Shown in pieces: positions 54,962 to 64,000 of a DNA stretch of 64,000 nt; positions within the stretch are counted from its first letter, which is position 1, and each line of letters starts with the position of its first letter. The position numbers were made by a program, and so were the translations under genes. The notes under the pieces were generated by a model that was not told the origin of the DNA, ran no database searches, and saw only the letters and a list, made by a program, of their open reading frames with translations. This stretch comes from Synechococcus sp. UW179A (GTDB lineage Bacteria; Cyanobacteriota; Cyanobacteriia; PCC-6307; Cyanobiaceae): NCBI RefSeq assembly GCF_900473965.1, contig NZ_UCNJ01000018.1, positions 186,001-250,000 of the forward strand, written 5' to 3'.

Positions 54962-56113
54962 TTAACCGCGCACTGATCGAATCGTGGAGATCTTTGCAGC
55001 AGTCAAATAACAAGTGAGTGACACAGACCAGAATAAGCAGCCTAGGTATGTGATGATATTTTCCAACCGAGTCGATGGAGTTGAATCCACAAACGAAGAG
55101 AGCGAAGAAGCAAAGATGATCAAACCGATCAAAAAGCTGACAGCTGAAACCTGGTAAATCGTGTCAACCCCTTTTGAACCTCGGAAAATATATTTTCGCA
55201 ACCAAGAGGCAAAAACACTTGGCCTTCCATAAGTTTCAGAAAACATAGTTCGCGTCGTGAGATAATCAGAAAAAACAAAAAGGCCGCTAAACAGCGTAAA
55301 GATAGACACAATTAGTGTATTGGGACCACTTACAGGATTCACATTAAAAGCAAAACTTAAAAGCGATATTACTGAGATCAAAAACAGAAAAAATGCGAAA
55401 AACAAGAATGAATACTTTGGACTGAAGGAGAGCATGAATTTCAAATGCCTCCACCCATCTCTCCATGTCCGTAGATGGGGAGTTCTGTCAGGATGATCAA
55501 GACTCAGTGACGTGGGCACTTCGACAAGCCTCAGGTCACGCAGAGAAGCTTTGATGACCATTTCAGAGGCGAATTCCATACCGTTAGACCTGAGCTCCAA
55601 TAATTTTATAGAACTACTTTTAAAAGCCCTTAATCCACAATGAAAATCACCTACAGGAATACCGAAAAATAAGCCTCCGATGCCACTCAAAACCGGATTT
55701 CCCAGCCAACGGTGCAAGAAAGGCATTGCGCCAGGCTGAATAGATCCCTTAAAACGGTTACCCATAACAAGATCAGCGCCCAAATAGAGCTGCTCTAAAA
55801 ACAAAGGGGCGTCTTTGAAATTGTAAGTTCGATCAGCATCTCCCATAATCACAAATTCACCTTGAGCTGCATCAATGCCTGCTTTTAAAGCAGCACCGTA
55901 ACCCTTTGTGGGCACATTGATCAGCTTGGCTTCGTTGGCTAACGCTATCGACTGTGATCCATCAGAGCTGCCATTATCAGCAACAATTACTTCATAGGGT
56001 ATTTCAAGAAGCTGTCCGCCGGCATGACAATCATCTAAGACCCCCTGCAAACACAAGGATTCATTAAGGCAAGGAATCACAAAAGAAAACAAGGGTTTTG
56101 TATCTGGATTCAT
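54962..56113 (-). CDS. Family 2 glycosyltransferase, polyprenyl-phosphate type with membrane domain
   Basis: 383 residues. FSFVIPCLNE, ADNGSSDGS and MGDADRTYNF (DXD) form the GT-A domain. FHCGLRAF and the GMEFASEMVIKA segment follow, as in DPM1-like enzymes. The C-terminal third has about four membrane helices, more than in GtrB, so it may also have a channel or anchor role. ATG 56113 starts 3 nt after the preceding gene's stop. Expected to make undecaprenyl-phosphate-sugar for the GT-C neighbour. Confidence 0.88.
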   Translation of the reverse strand: MNPDTKPLFSFVIPCLNESLCLQGVLDDCHAGGQLLEIPYEVIVADNGSSDGSQSIALANEAKLINVPTKGYGAALKAGIDAAQGEFVIMGDADRTYNFKDAPLFLEQLYLGADLVMGNRFKGSIQPGAMPFLHRWLGNPVLSGIGGLFFGIPVGDFHCGLRAFKSSSIKLLELRSNGMEFASEMVIKASLRDLRLVEVPTSLSLDHPDRTPHLRTWRDGWRHLKFMLSFSPKYSFLFFAFFLFLISVISLLSFAFNVNPVSGPNTLIVSIFTLFSGLFVFSDYLTTRTMFSETYGRPSVFASWLRKYIFRGSKGVDTIYQVSAVSFLIGLIIFASSLSSFVDSTPSTRLENIITYLGCLFWSVSLTCYLTAAKISTIRSVRG

Positions 56114-56116
56114 GGC

Positions 56117-57832
56117 CTAGACGCTCGTAAGATCGTTGAAATTGGTCGACGACTTGGAATTGAAATTAATTGATAATCTATCATAGTATCTCCATATAAA
56201 TAAAGTTGTCAAAGGAGAAACCATGGATAGATAACCTCCAGACGGAAAACTAGTGACCTCTACAAGAACAATCACCAAAAAATTAATCAAAAGAAGTGTG
56301 CCGATTAAAACGAGCCCTGGATCGAACAAGCAAACAATGAGCCTTGGCTTCCAAAAGATTATAACCAAAACAATAGACGCAAAACTTATAAACAAGCCCA
56401 TGCGAATCAACGAACTGAATTGATTGAGATTCGCGATTCTTTGCCTAAATGTCTTGAGTTCAGCGGGTGTGTATCCTGAGGTTAACCAAACTCCGACACT
56501 TCTAGATTGCTCATAGTTATGCGTAACAGCTGAATAGTTAGCCAAAGGACTGGGGGAAGTCAGCCAAGTCAAATGAGCCAAAGCTATGTCTGAAAAAAGC
56601 TTGAATGGAGATTGACCTTTTGGCACCCATCGCGATGGGTAGGGAAGATATCCAAAAGAAGAAGTTTGACAACTCAAGACTTTGGGATTAGATGCACAAA
56701 CTTGAACTAACTCTTGGCTTAAAATTAAAACTTGATCCTGAAAGTCACCAGGACTATCGACAGACGATGTCTTAAATATTGCATCACGCAAAGCCCACAT
56801 AAACCAACCACTTGAATACTCATCACACCAATCTTTATTTATTTTACAACCATGAATTGTCCATCCTGGGTTTAAGTTCGAAAGAGTGATAGCAAGTTGG
56901 CTATCAGGGTCTAAAGCTACGATAGCCTCGATCGCATCCTTCTTTATGGGAATAGAAGGCTGATGAACAGTCTTAGCTAACTTGACCGAAGATAGATTTT
57001 GATAAAAGGATTTAAAACCTCCTTCTTCAAACTCATTTGAAATAGCAAGTCCGTAATTCATATAATTCAATGCTTTGACTGAAACAACGGGCAGGTTAAA
57101 AGCTAAAAGCAATGCCAAGACAAGTGGAACCAATTTTAGAAATGCTTTTGGGGTTAAAAACCTATACTTATACGCATACAAAATGAGAATAAAGGTGTAA
57201 ACTAGAGATGTAAAAATAATAACTATACGAGCTTCTCTTGTAATAAGCAAAAGGCCAAGGCAAAAATAAGAGGATAACAATGAAATCCAAAGTGTTTTAT
57301 GACTTTTAATACTTAATGACGGACGATGATTTGAACCGATCAAGACAATAGTATCGAGTGTATAGATTCCACATGCGAGTGCAAGAACTTCGACTGGAAC
57401 AAAAGATGCTTCTCTTAACAATCTCCAGCTAGAGCTCGTTCCAATAAGAACAGGATCAAATAACAGACATACAAAAGCTAAGGATTTTAAAAATGTAGGA
57501 AGCCTGTAAAGCGCAACTGAACAAAAAAGTGCACAAGTAGCTGCATAAAAAAGACGTAATCCTAACAAAGGAGGCACACCCACGACTGAAGACAGCCATA
57601 CTTGAATGGAGTGATATGGCCCTTTTATAAGTGTAAATTTTCCATAGTCTTCTCCCAACCAATCACCTAATGAGATCGACAAAGCTTGGCCTATAAATAA
57701 ATCATCATCGTGCGGCATAAAGGGATTATCCGTAGGCAATCCATAAATCAAAGAAAAATATATTGTGAATAAAAATACAATACTAACAAGCCAATCTCGG
57801 CGATGAGACCTCGAAAAATACCTATAAAACAT
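56117..57832 (-). CDS. Polytopic membrane protein, GT-C-like glycosyltransferase candidate
   Basis: 571 residues with about ten membrane helices. The first external loop has PFMPHDDDLF (37-46), an acidic motif where GT-C enzymes carry their catalytic Asp/Glu. A large soluble region (about 255-460, several cysteines: HGCKINKDWCDEY, VCASNPKVLSC) would be periplasmic and may be disulfide-bonded. It is first in a three-gene unit with a polyprenyl-phosphate GT2 and GtrA, which fits a serotype-conversion-like glycosylation module (GtrX role). I recognise no named family. AT-rich. ATG 57832. Confidence 0.72.
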   Translation of the reverse strand: MFYRYFSRSHRRDWLVSIVFLFTIYFSLIYGLPTDNPFMPHDDDLFIGQALSISLGDWLGEDYGKFTLIKGPYHSIQVWLSSVVGVPPLLGLRLFYAATCALFCSVALYRLPTFLKSLAFVCLLFDPVLIGTSSSWRLLREASFVPVEVLALACGIYTLDTIVLIGSNHRPSLSIKSHKTLWISLLSSYFCLGLLLITREARIVIIFTSLVYTFILILYAYKYRFLTPKAFLKLVPLVLALLLAFNLPVVSVKALNYMNYGLAISNEFEEGGFKSFYQNLSSVKLAKTVHQPSIPIKKDAIEAIVALDPDSQLAITLSNLNPGWTIHGCKINKDWCDEYSSGWFMWALRDAIFKTSSVDSPGDFQDQVLILSQELVQVCASNPKVLSCQTSSFGYLPYPSRWVPKGQSPFKLFSDIALAHLTWLTSPSPLANYSAVTHNYEQSRSVGVWLTSGYTPAELKTFRQRIANLNQFSSLIRMGLFISFASIVLVIIFWKPRLIVCLFDPGLVLIGTLLLINFLVIVLVEVTSFPSGGYLSMVSPLTTLFIWRYYDRLSINFNSKSSTNFNDLTSV

Positions 57833-58033
57833 TCTTGCTCAATTAATGAATTAATTTTAGCATAGGCGCAATGATTGCATTCCGCCTCTGCATGATAACT
57901 GCACGCAAAAAAATAATAATCAGGGCCGGGAGGTCTGTGCTGAAGCTATTTCAAGTCAGGATGCTTGTAAAAACAAGGATTGATTTTCATAGAAATGAGG
58001 ATTGAAAAACCTCTTTTTTAACTTAAATCATGC

Positions 58034-59482
<1,449 letters not shown>

Positions 59483-59490
59483 TCACATTG

Positions 59491-59587
59491 GTCACTTCCC
59501 TATCGCCGGAATGACCCGGATCAGGTTCAGAGGGTGTGATCTCAGCCAAAAGGATCGAGAACGATCCAAGGCACCCCTAGTGGTGTC
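59491..59587 (-). promoter_or_regulatory. TPP riboswitch (THI box)
   Basis: On the minus strand the leader reads CACTAGGGGTGCCTTGG, a variable AT/GC hairpin (GGATCGTTCTCGATCC), then GGCTGAGATCACACCCT, CTGAACCTGATCCGGGTCA and GCGATAGGGAAGTG, the complete conserved THI-box order. It ends about 55 nt before the thiC ATG, suggesting control of translation initiation or of a short attenuator. Confidence 0.95.
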
Positions 59588-59619
59588 CAATTACTAGCAA
59601 CGCCGTTGAGAACACACCG

Positions 59620-60246
59620 TCAACGCAGCTGCAATCCGTTCAGTGCCGCAGCCACAACCCTGTGGTCTCCGTCTTGCTGGAGTGGTAACAACAGAGCTCT
59701 GGCTTGCTCACCAATCGGCTGATCAGCGCTTTCACGAACAATCCGTCCCAGAATCTCGGCTCCGCTGACGCGAACCGTTCCATCTGCATCAGTGATCGCA
59801 GCATTGGCCAGATCCAGCAGCCATTCAAAATCGATCTCAGGCTGTTCCGCCAGAGCCGAAAGAATGCTGCATCGCACCAGCCACGCGCTGTCGGCGTCGA
59901 AAGCTGCCTTCAGCAAGGGCCAGGCTCGGGCAACGCCATAGCTGGCAAGAGCATTGGCCGCTTCGGCGCGCACATTCGCATCACCATCGCTGCGCAGAAG
60001 CCGTTCGAGAACAATCCAACCTTGCTCAGTGCGCTTGTAGCCCAAACCACTGCAACTCAAGGAACGTATCAGAAAGGCCTCCTGCTCACTGCCCAGTATC
60101 AACAGGGGAACGGCTTGCTCATCGCTGCAGAATCGCAACTGGGTGAGTGCCGGCATGGCCCGCAATGGATCACCAGAACCGATCGCCTCCCTGAGAGCGA
60201 TGAGATCAGGTTCACCTCCCTGCGGCGGCTGTGGTGTGGACGCCAT
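59620..60246 (-). CDS. HEAT-repeat protein (PBS-lyase/NblB-like repeats)
   Basis: 208 residues. Repeats such as VRAEAANALASYG, LVRCSILSALAEQ and VRVSGAEILGRIV have the HEAT-like pattern of phycobilisome-lyase family proteins (CpcE, NblB). No catalytic motif. Because it is short and lacks a CpcE/CpcF partner nearby, a specific lyase role is not supported; a protein-interaction or phycobilisome-turnover role is possible. ATG 60246; it starts 4 nt after the next gene upstream. Confidence 0.8.
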   Translation of the reverse strand: MASTPQPPQGGEPDLIALREAIGSGDPLRAMPALTQLRFCSDEQAVPLLILGSEQEAFLIRSLSCSGLGYKRTEQGWIVLERLLRSDGDANVRAEAANALASYGVARAWPLLKAAFDADSAWLVRCSILSALAEQPEIDFEWLLDLANAAITDADGTVRVSGAEILGRIVRESADQPIGEQARALLLPLQQDGDHRVVAAALNGLQLR

Positions 60247-60250
60247 GAAC

Positions 60251-60481
60251 TCAATTCTCCTGAAAACGACTGTTCCGCAAAGCCACCAGCAGCTTGTAGC
60301 GACGGCGACGGCGACCCACTACGGCGTGGATCACTAAGCCGGAGCCGACCAGGATGGCAGGAACAGACTGCCAACGCTCCGTGCCCTCTCTCTGGACAAG
60401 CGCCAGAACCCCAAGGCAAACCAGCAGAGGCGCTGCCAAGGACAACAACACATGCAAGCGGGTGCGGGGAAGACGATTCAT
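60251..60481 (-). CDS. Small hypothetical membrane protein
   Basis: 76 residues from ATG 60481, overlapping the M20 gene's stop as ATGA. Two hydrophobic helices (about 10-27 and 38-53) are separated by REGTERWQS and followed by a basic GRRRRRYK stretch that would stay cytosolic. I do not recognise the family. It lies within the TPR-M20-small-HEAT gene series with tight spacing. Confidence 0.65.
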   Translation of the reverse strand: MNRLPRTRLHVLLSLAAPLLVCLGVLALVQREGTERWQSVPAILVGSGLVIHAVVGRRRRRYKLLVALRNSRFQEN

Positions 60482-61650
60482 CTCAACGGTTTCCAAGCCA
60501 GCATCGCTGCAGTGAGCACTCGAATCCCGACCCCCAGGCAGCCTTCATCCGGAAGGAAATGGCCGTTGTGCAGCGGTGCACATCCATCAGGCCCCGCAAC
60601 ACCGAGGCGAAACATCATGCCCGGCACATCCCGGATCAATTCTGCGAAATCCTCAGCTCCTAAAGAGGGTTGTTCCAAGCGCAGGACCTGATCCGGGCCC
60701 AGTTGGTCAATGGCACAACGCTCAAGCAGGGCCGTGAGCTTGGTGTCGTTATCAACCGGTGGAGCAATGCAGCGATAGCGAACCGTTGCCGTGGCACCGA
60801 AACTCTCGCAAAGAGCGCGCACGGTCTGCTCAATCCAATCGGGCAGATGGTCGTGCAGCTCGTTGGACAGACAGCGCACCGTTCCCAGCAAAGTGACCCG
60901 ATCGGCAATCACGTTGAACGCCTTGCCTCCTTCAATACGACCGAAGCTCACCACCACTGGCTGCAAAGCATCAAGCCTGCGACTGATGGCTTCCTGGAGG
61001 CCGGTGACCACCCTCGCAGCGATCCAGATCGCATCCACCGACTGATGAGGCCGGGCGCCGTGGCCCGCTTGACCGTTGATCTCGATCTCCAACTCACCCG
61101 CCGCGGCCGTCAAGCTGCCGCTGCGCAAACCCACGCTGCCCACCGGCAAGGAGGGGAACACATGCAAACCGAACAACGCTTGAAGACCATCGGTTGCTCC
61201 CGCTTCGCGCATCCAGCGAGCGCCCTGAGCGATTTCCTCAGCCGGCTGAAACAACAAGCGCATTCCAACAGGTAGTTGCGGCTCAGCCGCCAGCAATCGG
61301 GCCACCCCCAGACCAACCGTGCTGTGCAGGTCATGCCCGCAGGCATGCATCACTCCCTGCCGCATCGAGGCATAAGGCAAGGCTGTTAGCTCCTCAATGG
61401 GAAGTGCATCCATATCCACGCGCAAGCCGAGTTTGGGACCCTTTTCAGGACCAAGATCAGCCACCACACCAGTGCGCCCAACGCCTTCGCGAACGCGCCA
61501 ACCGGCTTGACGCAGATCGCCCGCGATCAATGCAGCGGTTTGGTGCTCTTCCCCACTGAGCTCAGGATGGGCATGCAGATGGCGGCGAAACTCGATCAAC
61601 TCCGGCAACAGGGCCTCCAGACGCTCTGACCAGGTGGCAGTGAGGTTCAA
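60478..61650 (-). CDS. M20-family amidohydrolase (hippurate/IAA-amino-acid hydrolase type)
   Basis: 390 residues starting at TTG 61650, which overlaps the TPR gene stop (TTGA). The metal-binding HAHPELSGEE (about 25-34), GLRVDMDALPIEE, HACGHDLHSTV and FQPAEEIAQGARWM motifs define the dinuclear M20D site. GHGARPHQSVDAI lies in the lid domain. Likely hydrolyses N-acyl amino acids; exact substrate unknown. Confidence 0.9.
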   Translation of the reverse strand: MNLTATWSERLEALLPELIEFRRHLHAHPELSGEEHQTAALIAGDLRQAGWRVREGVGRTGVVADLGPEKGPKLGLRVDMDALPIEELTALPYASMRQGVMHACGHDLHSTVGLGVARLLAAEPQLPVGMRLLFQPAEEIAQGARWMREAGATDGLQALFGLHVFPSLPVGSVGLRSGSLTAAAGELEIEINGQAGHGARPHQSVDAIWIAARVVTGLQEAISRRLDALQPVVVSFGRIEGGKAFNVIADRVTLLGTVRCLSNELHDHLPDWIEQTVRALCESFGATATVRYRCIAPPVDNDTKLTALLERCAIDQLGPDQVLRLEQPSLGAEDFAELIRDVPGMMFRLGVAGPDGCAPLHNGHFLPDEGCLGVGIRVLTAAMLAWKPLR

Positions 61651-62438
61651 GACACCTCCAGAGCAAGAAAGCGCTCGAGATCAGCAATCGGCCGTGGCGG
61701 CCAACGTCGCACCTCCGCCAGCCAAGCAGCATCGCGATAACTGGGGTCAAGACCAGAGGCAGCGGCCCAATGGCTTTCCGCTTCACCGCGCGAACCTTCA
61801 CTCCAGAGCAAAGCACTCAACGCCGCTCTCGCATCGGCGAACAGTGGGTAGCGCCGGATCAAATTGCGCAGGTTTCGCTCTGCTTCTTTTAGATCATTGA
61901 GCTGGTAGAGAGCCAGAGCATCACTCGATCGAGCCATCGCGAATCCTGGCCTGGCATCGGCTGCCAAACGATAGAGACGCTGGGCTTCCTGCCATTCACC
62001 TTCGGATCCACGCACATTGCCGAGGTTGTAGAGGGCTGAGGCATCGCTTGGGTCTCTTTCTAAAATCCAGTCGTAATCGGCTGCCGCCTCAGACCAGCGC
62101 TGCAAAGCCTCTTCGGCCGTGCCGCGATTGAGACGGGGGTCAGCATCCTCAGGAGCAAGCTCAATCGATCGGGTTTGATCGGCAATGGCTCCCTCCGGAT
62201 CACCCAGCATCAAACGCACATTGCCGCGGTTACTCCAGGCCGCCGCATCGTTAGGAACGATGTCTAGAACCTGATCCCAGACCGGAAGTGCCTGCTGCGG
62301 ATCCCCGGCGCGGCTGAGCGCGAGAGCACGATCGAACAGCTGGGGTAGTGCATCCACTTCAGTGGCTTCTGCGGAGATGGGGATCAAAACCACCAGCAGA
62401 GACAGGGACCAGCCAAGCAGGAGTTGCTTCCACCTCAT
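61647..62438 (-). CDS. TPR-repeat protein with signal peptide
   Basis: 263 residues from ATG 62438; an ATG at 62462 would add eight residues ahead of the signal. MRWKQLLLGWSLSLLVV is a signal peptide or anchor, with a likely cleavage after SAEA. Then come five to six TPRs (AAAWSNRGNVRLMLGDPEGA, ASALYNLGNVRGSEGEWQEA and others). A periplasmic or thylakoid-lumen protein-interaction role is likely. The TPR gene and the M20 gene are translationally coupled. Confidence 0.85.
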   Translation of the reverse strand: MRWKQLLLGWSLSLLVVLIPISAEATEVDALPQLFDRALALSRAGDPQQALPVWDQVLDIVPNDAAAWSNRGNVRLMLGDPEGAIADQTRSIELAPEDADPRLNRGTAEEALQRWSEAAADYDWILERDPSDASALYNLGNVRGSEGEWQEAQRLYRLAADARPGFAMARSSDALALYQLNDLKEAERNLRNLIRRYPLFADARAALSALLWSEGSRGEAESHWAAASGLDPSYRDAAWLAEVRRWPPRPIADLERFLALEVS

Positions 62439-62742
62439 CTCAACAGCCCCTGTTCGTCGCATAGCTGCTGATGATCAAGTCCCCAAACCATGACCGTCGC
62501 TCTGTCAAAAAATGCGCCCTAGAACGTCAAGCTGCCAGCGAAAGGAATTAACCTTTGCAGGAAGACTTTCAAAAGGTTTCATCAGCGTATCGAGATCGAC
62601 CCGGTGAAAGCGAGTCGGCGATCTTGAAGTTCGGCATCAGGAGAGTCACAAGGCTCAAACAATGATCAAGGAGCGTCTTGCCAGCTCCTAAAGCAACCAT
62701 TAAGTTCCAGAGACTGTCCGGAAGCCGATCCTCACTTCACGG

Positions 62743-64000
62743 ATGAAAACATCTGTCATCAGATTGTGTCTCGGAGGGTGTCTATCCATGCTGGGACTTG
62801 GGCACTCGCAACCTCCAGTCCCCTCGGAACTGCAGCCTGCACGGGAACTGCTTAATCAGTCAGAACAGATCAATCTTGCTGATGCGATCGAGGCGACACT
62901 GCGCAGCAACCCACAACTCCTAGCAGCTGTGGAAACGATCAGGGCTCGCCGCTCTCTACTCGCCTCCGAACAGCGCCGCTGGTCTCCAACAGCAAGCTTC
63001 TTTACGTATAGCGACGCGACTCCTCTGCTGGGTCAATACTTCGAGACTGACATCATTTCCTACCCCCAAAATAGCGATGAAAGCTCCACCTATGAATTCA
63101 ATAATTATAGCCTAGGATCTCTTGGCCTACAGATCACCTGGAGTTTTTTAGAACCAAGCCGACAGCCGGCGATCAATCGGTCCAACTCCTTACTTGAGGC
63201 AGAACAATTCACCTTCGACGTGATTGCAAGAAGCATTGTTCTTGACACCCAAATTAGCTACTACGAGCTACAAGAAAATCAACGATTAATTCAGATCTAT
63301 GAAAAGATTTATGAGCGCAACCTCCGGCAACTTGACATCATTGAGGAGCAATTTCGAGGTGGTTTACTCCATATTGGAGATGTCTCTCAGCAAAAAACGC
63401 TTCTACTCAGTCAGCTCACGGAATTGGACGGATTTTATAGGTCTCAACTGCAAATCGCATCCGATCTTGCACGCATCATGGGGCGGCCTCCAGGGAGTTC
63501 TGTGATTCCAGCAGAGCTCAGCAGCAACGTTTTTGCGAACTGGGAGCTCTCCTTGCCGCAAACGATCGATGAGGGTCTAGCCCTGCGAGAGGAGATTCGC
63601 CTTTCTCTGGCTGAAGCGGAAGCAGATGATTGGGAGGCCAGGCGACTTCTCAACCTTTACCTCCCTGTGCTGTCTCTCACAGCCAATGGATATACAACCT
63701 ATTCAGAAGGAATCATCGATGGCCCCATTGGCAGCAGCAACTCCTCAGACCGTGGCAATTCAATCGACACTGATCTGGCGATTGGCCTCGGCTTCAACTG
63801 GAACTTCTTCGACGGTGGCGTACAGACAGCACGGGCTGCCGCCAATCGCAGCTTGGCGAAGGCGCAGAGACAAAAAGCCCAACAGGAACGCGACTTGGTG
63901 GGCAACCAGATTCGTCGCAGTTATTCCGCTTATCTGACGGCAAAATTGGCTCTGCCTCAATCGCAGGAGGCTCTGGACACTGCCAAGCGGGCAGTGAATG
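62743..64000 (+). CDS. TolC-like outer-membrane efflux protein, partial
   Basis: An open frame starts at ATG 62743 and stays open to the right window edge (419 codons seen). The N-terminus has a short hydrophobic signal (MKTSVIRLCLGGCLSMLGLG). INLADAIEATLRSNPQL, ITWSFLEPSRQPAINRS, ISYYELQENQRLIQIYEK and FNWNFFDGGVQTARAAANRS are the repeating TolC helical/beta pattern. It likely forms the outer-membrane exit duct for an export system such as polysaccharide or RTX secretion. The C-terminus lies outside the window. Confidence 0.85.
   Translation, partial: MKTSVIRLCLGGCLSMLGLGHSQPPVPSELQPARELLNQSEQINLADAIEATLRSNPQLLAAVETIRARRSLLASEQRRWSPTASFFTYSDATPLLGQYFETDIISYPQNSDESSTYEFNNYSLGSLGLQITWSFLEPSRQPAINRSNSLLEAEQFTFDVIARSIVLDTQISYYELQENQRLIQIYEKIYERNLRQLDIIEEQFRGGLLHIGDVSQQKTLLLSQLTELDGFYRSQLQIASDLARIMGRPPGSSVIPAELSSNVFANWELSLPQTIDEGLALREEIRLSLAEAEADDWEARRLLNLYLPVLSLTANGYTTYSEGIIDGPIGSSNSSDRGNSIDTDLAIGLGFNWNFFDGGVQTARAAANRSLAKAQRQKAQQERDLVGNQIRRSYSAYLTAKLALPQSQEALDTAKRAVN

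Noticed and set aside
57990-58030. Short GAGG/CCTC hairpin followed by T-run near the thiC 3' end
   Set aside because: The stem is only four base pairs and the T-run is on the strand opposite to thiC, where no gene needs it.

Overview
The window is about 64 kb of a unicellular marine cyanobacterial chromosome, most likely a marine Synechococcus. The evidence is psaC (photosystem I), ho1 (phycobilin synthesis), a cyanobacterial ndhS, NADP-type icd, glgP, a thiC preceded by a TPP riboswitch, rnpB, and compact, moderately GC-rich genes with short overlaps. Species and strain cannot be fixed from the sequence alone.

From 1 to about 23.9 kb lies a cell-surface polysaccharide region. The full KDO-to-CMP-KDO route is present (kdsD, kdsC, kdsB, kdsA), mixed with membrane (GT-C type) and soluble glycosyltransferases. 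A long minus-strand series runs from heme oxygenase ho1 through five glycosyltransferases and an MsbA-like ABC exporter to a sulfotransferase; several junctions are TGATG or short overlaps. At 21.7-23.9 kb a GtrB-like glycosyltransferase converges with a GtrA flippase fused to a YdjC/ChbG deacetylase, which together look like a lipid-linked amino-sugar module.

From 24 to 31.8 kb are icd, two more membrane proteins of the surface region (one a paralogue of the protein encoded behind kdsA), then a D-lactate dehydrogenase and an L-lactate/2-hydroxyacid oxidase. From 32 to 41 kb are housekeeping and accessory genes: an acid-sugar kinase, an aldose-1-epimerase-like protein, a hydrolase, an NhaS3-type antiporter, glycogen phosphorylase and small unknowns.

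At 41.0-43.7 kb, tRNA-Arg(CCT) and rnpB border a low-coding, partly AT-rich island. It holds a frameshifted primase remnant, one intact small sulfotransferase and the decayed C-terminus of a second one. This looks like the scar of an integrative element.

From 43.7 to 53.5 kb is core metabolism: rnc, a potassium channel with a zinc ribbon, ndhS, rimM, a two-domain GDP-mannose enzyme, glmS, psaC, acpP, fabF and tkt. UDP-xylose synthase follows at 53.6 kb, then an AT-rich three-gene module (GT-C, GT2, GtrA). The right end carries thiC with its riboswitch, a HEAT-repeat protein, an M20 amidohydrolase, a TPR protein and a TolC-like gene cut by the window edge.

The overall theme is sugar-nucleotide supply (glmS, manC, uxs, kds genes) feeding several glycan assembly routes: cytoplasmic GT4 enzymes with an ABC exporter, polyprenyl-phosphate-sugar (GtrA/GtrB) modules, and sulfation.
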